NCBI GenBank assembly: GCA_947176565.1 | Contig: CAMWRC010000078.1 | Span: 1 to 6,291 of the forward strand | Length of the DNA stretch: 6,291 nt | Direction of reading: 5' to 3' | From: an uncultured Ruminococcus sp. | Lineage (GTDB): Bacteria > Bacillota > Clostridia > Oscillospirales > Ruminococcaceae | Shown: in pieces, positions 1 to 6,291 of the stretch | How the letters are laid out: every line of letters begins with the position of its first letter | How positions within the stretch are numbered: the stretch's first letter is position 1 | The notes under the pieces: generated by a model | What the model was told of the DNA's origin: nothing | Seen by the model: only the letters and a program-made list of their open reading frames with translations | Database searches by the model: none | Program-made: the position numbers and the translations under genes

Positions 1-173
1 TCAAGTGCTTCACATAGCGGTAACATAAGTGAAATTTCCGGCATACCCTTGCCCTTCTAACATTTTGAGACTGTTTTATTGCTAATAAATAATAAGTCAG
101 CCAGCTGTGCCTGAGTCATGCCCTTTTCCTTACGCATCTGTGCAATGAATTTTCCTGTTTTAATTTGGTTCAT
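1..173 (-). pseudogene. XRE/Cro-family helix-turn-helix regulator, 5' part, interrupted by in-frame TAG
   Basis: Reading leftward from ATG 173-171, the product begins MNQIKTGKFIAQMRKEKG and continues with TQAQLADLLFISNKTVSK. This is a classic XRE-type DNA-binding helix-turn-helix at the extreme N-terminus. Family members then read W-E-R/x-G followed by KGMPEISLM. Here the same frame reads C, stop, K, G (TGT TAG AAG GGC, stop at 59-57) and resumes with KGKGMPEISLMLPLCEAL to the left edge, with no change in length. The lesion is therefore substitutions, not a frameshift, and leaves a 38-residue peptide. ATG 173 is chosen because GGAGGG (187-182) lies 8 nt upstream; ATG 179 is only 2 nt from it. 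The rest of the gene lies outside the window. The family is a DNA-binding transcriptional regulator, often autoregulated. The pseudogene call is likely but a sequencing error is possible. Confidence 0.75.
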
Positions 174-191
174 TTTCATTGCCCTCCTTTC

Positions 192-207
192 GTGATAATT
201 ATATCAC
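192..207. promoter_or_regulatory. Palindrome over the -10 box, probable operator
   Basis: GTGATA and TATCAC form perfect 6-bp inverted arms around a 4-bp centre (ATTA). The palindrome covers the whole -10 box of the XRE promoter and the expected start site. A protein bound here would block RNA polymerase. XRE/Cro regulators commonly repress their own genes through short palindromes placed this way, so self-binding is the natural inference. No second copy was noticed elsewhere in the window. Confidence 0.5.
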
Positions 208-225
208 AATAGCGGAAAAAGTAAA
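198..225 (-). promoter_or_regulatory. Sigma-A type promoter of the XRE regulator gene
   Basis: On the minus strand a TTTACT -35 box (225-220) is separated by 16 nt from a perfect TATAAT -10 box (203-198). Transcription would start roughly 7 nt further on, just before the Shine-Dalgarno sequence at 187-182, giving a very short leader. The -35 box lies directly after the purB-side stem-loop. The boxes are seen in the sequence; promoter activity is inferred. Confidence 0.7.
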
Positions 226-226
226 C

Positions 227-273
227 CCATGAACCGTAGAATAGCATAAAACAGCCGTTTCTACGATTCGTGG
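227..273 (-). terminator. Stem-loop downstream of purB, possible intrinsic terminator
   Basis: Arms 227-241 and 259-273 are 15 nt each and pair with one mismatch and one G-U in either direction, around a 17-nt loop. Reading leftward after purB, the stem is followed by GTTTACTTTTTC, a T-rich but interrupted tract. It sits 24 bp after the purB stop and immediately before the next gene's promoter, as a terminator would. The large loop and broken T-tract keep confidence moderate. It could also be a dispersed palindromic repeat. Confidence 0.5.
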
Positions 274-297
274 ATATGATAAATCATGTATTTTTTA

Positions 298-1737
298 TCA
301 GTTTTTCATCTCAAAGTTTTCGCCAAGAATATCCTTATTTGCATCAAGAATCGGATTGATATATTCTGCGAGATATTCGTCAACCTGTTCAGAGCTTCTG
401 CCGGTGTAGTTTTCAGGCTTGAGAACTGAATCTAGTTCGTCTTTTGTAATCATGAACATCGGGTCATTGACGATAAGTTCGCAGAGATTATTTTCCCTGC
501 CATACTGTTTTACTTCCATAGCGGCGGTCATTGAGTATTCGCGGATTCTTTCGTGGAGTTCCTGACGGTCTCCGCCTTTCTTTACAGCGTCCATCATGAT
601 ATTTTCCGTAGCCATGAACGGGAGTTCAGCCATTACACGGCGGCGGATTATTTCCGGATATACAACCATTCCGTCTGTGACATTCATCATTATATTGAGA
701 ATTGCATCAACGCCGAGGAAAGCCTCTGCAACGGAAATTCTCTTGTTTGCACTGTCGTCGAGTGTACGCTCAAACCATTGTGTACCTGCTGTAAATGCCG
801 GATTAAGACTGTCAATCATGACATAACGGGCAAGGGAAGTTATACGCTCACATCTCATAGGATTACGCTTGTATGCCATTGCAGATGAACCAATCTGACT
901 TTTTTCACGGGGTTCTTCCATTTCCTTGAATGACTGGAGAATACGCATATCATTGGAGAATTTACTGCATGACTGTGCGATACCGCTGAGAACGGAAAGC
1001 ACCTGAGAATCCATTTTTCTTGAATATGTCTGACCAGAAACCGGAACAACGCTGTTGAATCCCATTTCCTGAGCAATCATTTTTTCAAGTTCCTTGATTT
1101 TTGCTGTATCGCCGTCAAAGAGTTCCATAAAGGAAGCCTGAGTGCCGGTAGTACCCTTTGAGCCGAGGAGTTTAAGTGAATCTATTCTGTGTTCCAAATC
1201 CTCGAAATCCATAAGCAGCTCATTGAGCCAGAGCGTAGCTCTTTTGCCGACTGTTGTAAGCTGTGCCGGCTGTAAGTGGGTATATGCAAGGCATGGCATA
1301 TCTTTATATTCATCAGCGAATTTGGCGAGATTATTCATAACATTTATGAGCTTACGGCGGATTATTTTAAGTGCATCGCGCATGATTATAACATCTGTAT
1401 TATCGCCGACGTAGCACGAAGTAGCACCGAGATGAATAATTCCGGCGGCATTCGGACATACTTTTCCATAAGTGTACACATGAGCCATAACATCGTGGCG
1501 AACCTGTTTTTCACGTTCAGCTGCGGTATCGTAATCAATGTCATTTATATGGGATTCGAGTTCTTTTACCTGTTCCTCGGTGACATTGAGACCGAGTTTC
1601 ATTTCAGCACGTGCAAGGGCAACCCAGAGCTTCCGCCATGTAGTGAATTTCTTGTCTGCGGAAAAGACGTACTGCATTTCTTCACTTGCATAGCGTGTGC
1701 AGAAAGGTGATTCATAGCTGTTTATATTACTGTTCAT
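298..1737 (-). CDS. purB: Adenylosuccinate lyase (PurB), long animal-like type
   Basis: The product is 479 aa, a cytosolic fumarase/aspartase-superfamily enzyme. It removes fumarate from SAICAR to give AICAR, and from adenylosuccinate to give AMP. Visible motifs are the RHDVMAH block (residues 80-86), HLGATSCYVGDN (102-113), the catalytic-histidine segment THLQPAQLTTVGKR (153-166), GTTGTQASF (195-203), and the fumarate-lyase signature GSSAMAYKRNP (283-293) whose serines include the catalytic base. Both the length and long stretches such as TAGTQWFERTLDDSAN and ELPFMATENI resemble animal ADSL more than the roughly 430-aa B. subtilis form. The signature has Ala288 where Pro is usual. ATG 1737 is chosen because AAAGGAG (1753-1747) lies 9 nt upstream; a longer reading from a TTG at 1815 runs through a hairpin. 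The gene ends in tandem stops (TGA TAA). It follows guaB by 119 bp with no clear promoter of its own. Confidence 0.96.
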   Translation of the reverse strand: MNSNINSYESPFCTRYASEEMQYVFSADKKFTTWRKLWVALARAEMKLGLNVTEEQVKELESHINDIDYDTAAEREKQVRHDVMAHVYTYGKVCPNAAGIIHLGATSCYVGDNTDVIIMRDALKIIRRKLINVMNNLAKFADEYKDMPCLAYTHLQPAQLTTVGKRATLWLNELLMDFEDLEHRIDSLKLLGSKGTTGTQASFMELFDGDTAKIKELEKMIAQEMGFNSVVPVSGQTYSRKMDSQVLSVLSGIAQSCSKFSNDMRILQSFKEMEEPREKSQIGSSAMAYKRNPMRCERITSLARYVMIDSLNPAFTAGTQWFERTLDDSANKRISVAEAFLGVDAILNIMMNVTDGMVVYPEIIRRRVMAELPFMATENIMMDAVKKGGDRQELHERIREYSMTAAMEVKQYGRENNLCELIVNDPMFMITKDELDSVLKPENYTGRSSEQVDEYLAEYINPILDANKDILGENFEMKN

Positions 1738-1798
1738 ATTTTTCTTCTCCTTTGGATTCACAAAAATAATAAATATATTAAAAATCTGTAATGACAAC

Positions 1799-1828
1799 AG
1801 ACCGCACGGATTCAAATCTGTACGGTCT
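1799..1828 (-). promoter_or_regulatory. Stem-loop in the guaB-purB spacer
   Basis: AGACCGTAC and GTGCGGTCT pair over 9 bp with one G-U. After one A-C mismatch, GAT/ATC adds three more pairs around a tetraloop. It starts 29 bp after the guaB stop. Reading leftward, the first T-run (five T) comes about 14 nt after the stem, so it is a poor textbook terminator. It may be a partial terminator, an mRNA 3' stabiliser for guaB, or a processing site. The structure is seen in sequence; the role is inferred. Confidence 0.4.
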
Positions 1829-1856
1829 TTCAGTCATGAGTCAATTTTTATAATAA

Positions 1857-3370
<1,514 letters not shown>

Positions 3371-3372
3371 TA

Positions 3373-3401
3373 ATCATAACAAATTTTGTAAATTATGTCA
3401 A
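3373..3401 (-). promoter_or_regulatory. Strong sigma-A promoter of guaB
   Basis: On the minus strand a perfect TTGACA -35 (3401-3396), a 17-nt spacer and TATGAT -10 (3378-3373) form a near-consensus promoter. Transcription should start about 3366, giving a leader of roughly 50 nt with the AAAGGAGG ribosome site at its end. This separates guaB (and perhaps purB) from the upstream aro operon. Confidence 0.85.
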
Positions 3402-3415
3402 GTGTTTTCGTAAAA

Positions 3416-3478
3416 TCCGGAATATAGAAATTTCATGTGGAAAAGGGGATTCAATTTGTCGCATACGCTGATTCCGGA
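3416..3478 (-). terminator. Weak candidate terminator after the amidohydrolase gene
   Basis: The spacer between the amidohydrolase stop and the guaB promoter holds a perfect 8-bp inverted pair, TCCGGAAT (3416-3423) and ATTCCGGA (3471-3478), 47 nt apart. Reading leftward, the second arm is followed directly by TTTT. The loop is far longer than normal and each arm contains the self-complementary TCCGGA, so this is only a possible terminator. I see no gene in this spacer. Confidence 0.2.
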
Positions 3479-3484
3479 GAATTT

Positions 3485-4660
3485 TCATATACTGTTATTT
3501 TGACGTACTATATTTCCGCTGATTATTACAAGTTCCGGTTCAGACAGGAGTGAAAGAGGGTCAGCACCTTTCCGGTAAAGCTGAATATCCGCATCTTTTC
3601 CGGCTTTGAGGCTTCCGGTAGTTTCGGAGATTCCGAGTATTGCAGCAGCTGATACAGTAAGGCTTTTCAGTGCGTCATCATGTGAAAGACCGCCTTTTAC
3701 TGCGGCTTCTGCCGAAAGCGGAAGATATTGTATCGGAATCACTGTATGGTCGGTGCATATTGCGATTTCAACGCCGTTTTCTGCAAGAACGGCGGCGTTT
3801 TTCAGTTCGAGTCCGCGCATTTCCGGTTTACAGCGGTCGCATATGAGCGGTCCGCATATTACCGGAATATTTTCATTTCCGAGAATATCAGCTATTTTAT
3901 AGCCTTCAGTTCCGTGAATTATAACAATATCAAGTGAAAATTCATTTGCTATTCTCATAGCTGTGCATATATCATCGGCGCGGTGGCAGTGGAAAAAGGC
4001 TTTCTGTTTCCGTTCAATGAGAGGCATAAGAGCTTCGCATTTTATATCATATTCCGGCGGTTCATAGTTTTCGTTATCGGAGTAATATATATCCATATCA
4101 TGGGCATACCTGCGTGATTTATACAATCCTTCGCGGATAATGGCAGCTGTAGCCATACGGGTTGATGGTGCTTCGCTTTTTTCGCTGTATACGCGTTTTG
4201 GATTTTCGCCGAGAGCGAATTTTATCCCGCAGTTTTTTATGAGCATATCGTCAACACGTCTGCCATAGGTTTTTACAACGCATATTTCACCGCCGCAGGC
4301 ATTTGCGCTTCCGGGGCAGACAGCTGCCGAAGTGATTCCGCGCATATGAGCTTCCACAAAGCAGCGGTCAAAAGGATTGATACCGTCAACCGCACGCATA
4401 TGAGGAGTGAAAGGGTCAGTTGATTCATTGCAGTCATCGCCCTCGAAGTCGATTCCGTCCTCCATTATGCCGAGGTGAGTGTGAGCATCAATGAATCCGG
4501 GGAGAACCAGTCCGCCGTGAGCGTCAATATCATCGCTGCCGGTATGTTTCGGAATACCAGCGCATACTGATTTTATTTTATCGTTTTGTATTTCAATCCA
4601 GCCGAGCGGAATTGTGCCGGCTTCGTCCATAGTTGCAATTTCAGCGTTATATATAATCAT
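3485..4660 (-). CDS. Metal-dependent amidohydrolase, COG1228 (imidazolonepropionase-like), substrate unknown
   Basis: The 391-aa product is a cytosolic amidohydrolase-superfamily protein with no signal peptide. A small N-terminal beta segment leads to LPGFIDAHTHLG, whose His60 and His62 are the HxH metal ligands. Further expected metal or active-site residues are His224/His226 in FHCHRADD, His249 in IIHGTEG and Asp304 in CTDHTV. The family block ALGENPKRVY (149-158) is present, and the C-terminus closes with the GSLKAGKDADI strand typical of these enzymes (349-359). It matches a family of about 380 aa common in Firmicutes and usually annotated only as amidohydrolase; nothing here shows true imidazolonepropionase activity, and no hut genes are nearby. 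ATG 4660 has a GGAG (4669-4666) 5 nt upstream, and the aroK stop is only 11 bp away, so it is probably co-transcribed with aroK. Length and ligands look intact. Confidence 0.85.
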   Translation of the reverse strand: MIIYNAEIATMDEAGTIPLGWIEIQNDKIKSVCAGIPKHTGSDDIDAHGGLVLPGFIDAHTHLGIMEDGIDFEGDDCNESTDPFTPHMRAVDGINPFDRCFVEAHMRGITSAAVCPGSANACGGEICVVKTYGRRVDDMLIKNCGIKFALGENPKRVYSEKSEAPSTRMATAAIIREGLYKSRRYAHDMDIYYSDNENYEPPEYDIKCEALMPLIERKQKAFFHCHRADDICTAMRIANEFSLDIVIIHGTEGYKIADILGNENIPVICGPLICDRCKPEMRGLELKNAAVLAENGVEIAICTDHTVIPIQYLPLSAEAAVKGGLSHDDALKSLTVSAAAILGISETTGSLKAGKDADIQLYRKGADPLSLLSEPELVIISGNIVRQNNSI

Positions 4661-4671
4661 AATAGCTCCAG

Positions 4672-5166
4672 TTACTTTCTGATTTCATTCAATATCAGTT
4701 CGACGGTTTCCATAGGACTGCCGCTGCTGTCTATGCGAATAGTTGCGTGTTCTGAATAAACAGTATAGCGGGCGTTGTATCTTTCGCGGAGTTCCTCTTT
4801 TGTTGAAGAAGCTGCGATAGGACGGTTGCTGTCGCCGCATATTCTTTCGTAGCAGTCCTCAAACGGAACGTCAAGGAATATGATTTCTCCGCCGTCAGCC
4901 GCCGCACGTGCTGTATCGGGATTGAGCATAGCACCGCCGCCGCAGGCAATGACGGCATTCCGTCCGCAGAGTGATTTCACTGTTTCAGCTTCAATTCTGC
5001 GGAAATATGGTTCGCCCTTTTCCGCGAAGATTTTTGGAATCGTCATTCCCTGACTTTCGACGATAAGTTCATCTGTATCGAAAAACGCGCAGCCGAGTTT
5101 TTTTGATGCCAGTTTTCCTATAGTAGTTTTGCCGCAGCCCATAAAGCCGCAAAGAAAAATAGTCAT
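4672..5166 (-). CDS. aroK: Shikimate kinase (AroK)
   Basis: This 164-aa P-loop kinase phosphorylates shikimate at the 3-OH with ATP, toward chorismate and the aromatic amino acids. The Walker A motif GFMGCGKTT is at residues 7-15. DTD (30-32) contributes Mg and shikimate binding, the FRRIE block (55-59) holds the shikimate-binding arginine, and CGGGAML (75-81) is the Walker B-like glycine motif. The lid follows with NRPI (Arg115), and the adenine/shikimate-site RYTVY carries Arg133. Length is normal for the family. ATG 5166 is preferred because AAAGGTGG (5179-5172) lies 5 nt upstream; a GTG at 5175 overlaps that site and would add three residues. It lies 37 bp after aroE and 11 bp before the amidohydrolase gene, consistent with one operon. 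Confidence 0.95.
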   Translation of the reverse strand: MTIFLCGFMGCGKTTIGKLASKKLGCAFFDTDELIVESQGMTIPKIFAEKGEPYFRRIEAETVKSLCGRNAVIACGGGAMLNPDTARAAADGGEIIFLDVPFEDCYERICGDSNRPIAASSTKEELRERYNARYTVYSEHATIRIDSSGSPMETVELILNEIRK

Positions 5167-5189
5167 AAAATCCACCTTTATTTGGTTTA

Positions 5190-5215
5190 TTATTTCTGAT
5201 TTGTTATTTCTGATT
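5190..5215. repeat. 12-bp tandem duplication at the aroE 3' end
   Basis: TTATTTCTGATT occurs at 5190-5201 and again at 5204-5215, a 14-bp period. On the coding strand the second copy encodes the last aroE residues and stop (AAT CAG AAA TAA), and the first lies just past the stop in the aroE-aroK gap. It looks like a small slippage duplication. Confidence 0.8.
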
Positions 5216-6043
5216 CATTCTGTTCACTTCATTTTCGACAGCTGAAATAATCGGTGATATATCTTCTGCTGAAAATTCGCCGCCGTACCAGAGTTCATGA
5301 GCCTTGACAGCCTGATATACAAGCATAGCCGCGCCGCCTACCGCAGTACGTCCGAGAGAACGGGCTTTTTTCATGAGCAGAGTTTCAGTAGGATTATATA
5401 TCACATCAAAAAATGTGCTGCAATTGCTGATAACTTCGTCTGAAACAGCGCAGGCATCGCATTTAGGGTACATTCCTACAGGAGTTGCATTGACAAGCAG
5501 GTCGAATCTTCCTTCGATTTCAGATATAAGGCATATTTTCACTGATGCGCCGCTGCATTTTGCAAGTATCTCAGCCATAACAAGCTGTGCGGTTTTGACG
5601 TCCTGAGGAATTACGGCAACAGTGAGTTCTGCGCCGTGAAGAGCGGCTTCAATAGCTATCATTCTGCCAACGCCGCCGCAGCCGATAAGCAGGACTTTTC
5701 CGCCGAGCGGCAGAAGTTCCGCGGAGCGCAGAAAGCCGTCACAATCAGTATTCCAGCCGGTAGTGATTCCGCCGTTATTGGAAATGCAGTTCACTGAATT
5801 GTATCTCAGCGCGCTTTCGCCGAGTTTATCTGCAAACGGAATTATTGACATTTTATGCGGAATAGTAATATTGAATCCTTTCATTCCGCGGAGCATATCG
5901 AAATTGTTTCTGAGTTCTTCGGGAGCAATATCAATAAGTTCATAGCTGTAGTCGGTTATCCCGCTGATGGCGAAAAGCTCCTTATGTATGAGCGGAGACA
6001 TGGAGTGACCGAGAGGGTGACCGATAAGTCCGTATTTATCCAT
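5204..6043 (-). CDS. aroE: Shikimate dehydrogenase (AroE)
   Basis: The 279-aa product reduces 3-dehydroshikimate to shikimate, one step before AroK. The substrate domain opens with GLIGHPLGHSMSP (5-17), whose Ser14 and Ser16 contact shikimate. GFNITIPHK ends in catalytic Lys64, NSVN holds Asn85, and GWNTDCDGF contains Asp100, the partner of the lysine. The nucleotide domain has LLIGCGGVGR (118-127), then NATPVGMYP (185-193), FFDVIYNPTET and GGAAMLVYQA with Gln244. All catalytic residues are present. The loop after the second beta strand reads AVIPQD instead of the usual NRT/S that fixes NADP specificity, so cofactor choice is uncertain. ATG 6043 is chosen because GAGGAGG (6059-6053) lies 9 nt upstream; a TTG at 6061 overlaps that site. 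The start overlaps the fabD stop by 8 bp, which implies translational coupling. Confidence 0.95.
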   Translation of the reverse strand: MDKYGLIGHPLGHSMSPLIHKELFAISGITDYSYELIDIAPEELRNNFDMLRGMKGFNITIPHKMSIIPFADKLGESALRYNSVNCISNNGGITTGWNTDCDGFLRSAELLPLGGKVLLIGCGGVGRMIAIEAALHGAELTVAVIPQDVKTAQLVMAEILAKCSGASVKICLISEIEGRFDLLVNATPVGMYPKCDACAVSDEVISNCSTFFDVIYNPTETLLMKKARSLGRTAVGGAAMLVYQAVKAHELWYGGEFSAEDISPIISAVENEVNRMNQK

Positions 6044-6291
6044 AGATTTCAGCCTCCTCAAGATTTTCTGTGCTGCTGATATTGACAGCTTTTACACCTT
6101 TGAGGGTCTTTTTTACCAAACCGGTGAGAGTTTTTCCGGGACCAAATTCAACAAAAGTATCAGCTCCGGCGGACTGCATTGCTTCGAGTTCAGATACAAA
6201 GCGCACCGGAGATACAATATGCTGTGCAAGAAGTGACGGTATATCGCTGAAATCTGTGAGTTCGCCGCCGGTTACGTTTGAATAATATTTA
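6036..6291 (-). CDS. fabD: Malonyl-CoA:ACP transacylase (FabD), C-terminal part
   Basis: Only the last 84 residues are in the window; the N-terminus, including the catalytic Ser (GHSxG) and His, lies beyond the right edge. The visible part starts KYYSNVTGGELTDF and includes the hallmark SPVRFVSELEAM block and the VEFGPGKTLTGLVKK motif of FabD-type acyltransferases, which transfer malonyl groups from CoA to acyl carrier protein for fatty-acid elongation. It ends ENLEEAEIYG. The TAA (6038-6036) lies inside the aroE start region, and the fabD codons for Leu-Glu-Glu supply the aroE ribosome binding site. A polyketide-type acyltransferase cannot be wholly excluded from this fragment, but the short end just after the GPG motif fits a stand-alone FabD. 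Confidence 0.88.
   Translation of the reverse strand, partial: KYYSNVTGGELTDFSDIPSLLAQHIVSPVRFVSELEAMQSAGADTFVEFGPGKTLTGLVKKTLKGVKAVNISSTENLEEAEIYG
6053..6059 (-). promoter_or_regulatory. aroE ribosome binding site inside the fabD 3' end
   Basis: GAGGAGG lies within the fabD reading frame, 9 nt before aroE ATG 6043. It fixes the aroE start and explains how aroE can be translated by ribosomes finishing fabD. Confidence 0.8.

Noticed and set aside
276..287. Small palindrome ATGAT-AA-ATCAT after purB
   Set aside because: Five-base AT-rich arms with a 2-bp centre are expected by chance and do not add a stable hairpin.
553..1710. Several open frames on the plus strand opposite purB
   Set aside because: They are antisense shadows of a well-conserved gene, with no ribosome sites or recognisable domains.
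1766..1797. Promoter for purB with TTGTCA as -35
   Set aside because: The only good -10 (TATTAT) is 20 nt away; boxes at normal spacing are weak in very AT-rich DNA.
1738..1815. A 26-residue N-terminal extension of PurB from a TTG
   Set aside because: It runs through the spacer hairpin and the ribosome binding site, its residues look like translated AT-rich spacer, and family proteins begin near the ATG at 1737.
1815..1842. Promoter for purB with TTGACT as -35
   Set aside because: At 16-17 nt spacing the -10 candidates (TACAGA/ACAGAT) match poorly and fall inside the stem-loop.
5167..5175. GTG start for aroK giving three extra residues
   Set aside because: The GTG sits within the Shine-Dalgarno sequence itself; ATG 5166 has correct spacing.
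6044..6061. TTG start for aroE giving six extra residues
   Set aside because: The TTG overlaps the GAGGAGG ribosome site, and the family N-terminus fits ATG 6043.

Overview
The window looks like chromosomal, housekeeping DNA from a low-to-mid GC Gram-positive anaerobe. The best guess is a Clostridia member of the Ruminococcus/Oscillospiraceae type. This rests on strong AGGAGG-type ribosome binding sites, AT-rich spacers with sigma-A style promoters, and the character of the proteins (a long 'animal-type' PurB, and an amidohydrolase family common in Firmicutes). The assignment is inference; no taxonomic marker is present.

Every gene I can support lies on the minus strand, so transcription runs from the right edge to the left. 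From right to left: the 3' end of fabD (malonyl-CoA:ACP transacylase; the rest lies beyond the window), aroE (shikimate dehydrogenase, start overlapping the fabD stop by 8 bp), aroK (shikimate kinase, 37 bp gap), and a COG1228-type metal-dependent amidohydrolase (11 bp gap). These four are packed like one operon. A 167-bp spacer with a near-consensus promoter then leads into guaB (IMP dehydrogenase). A 119-bp spacer holding a stem-loop separates guaB from purB (adenylosuccinate lyase). Beyond purB are a terminator-like hairpin, a promoter with an overlapping palindrome, and the 5' part of an XRE/Cro-type helix-turn-helix regulator gene. That gene is interrupted by an in-frame TAG and runs off the left edge.

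Functionally there are two blocks. The right block joins the end of a fatty-acid gene to two shikimate-pathway steps: AroE reduces 3-dehydroshikimate and AroK phosphorylates shikimate. An amidohydrolase of unknown substrate follows. The left block holds the first enzyme of the GMP branch from IMP (GuaB) and the enzyme that completes the AMP branch and also makes AICAR (PurB).

I found no mobile element, CRISPR array, tRNA, rRNA or convincing riboswitch, and nothing that amounts to a new multi-gene system. The points most worth checking are the nonsense-interrupted XRE gene with a probable self-operator, the loss of the usual NADP-specificity motif in AroE, the coupled fabD-aroE junction, the animal-like PurB with a changed signature residue, and the repeat-rich leader of guaB.
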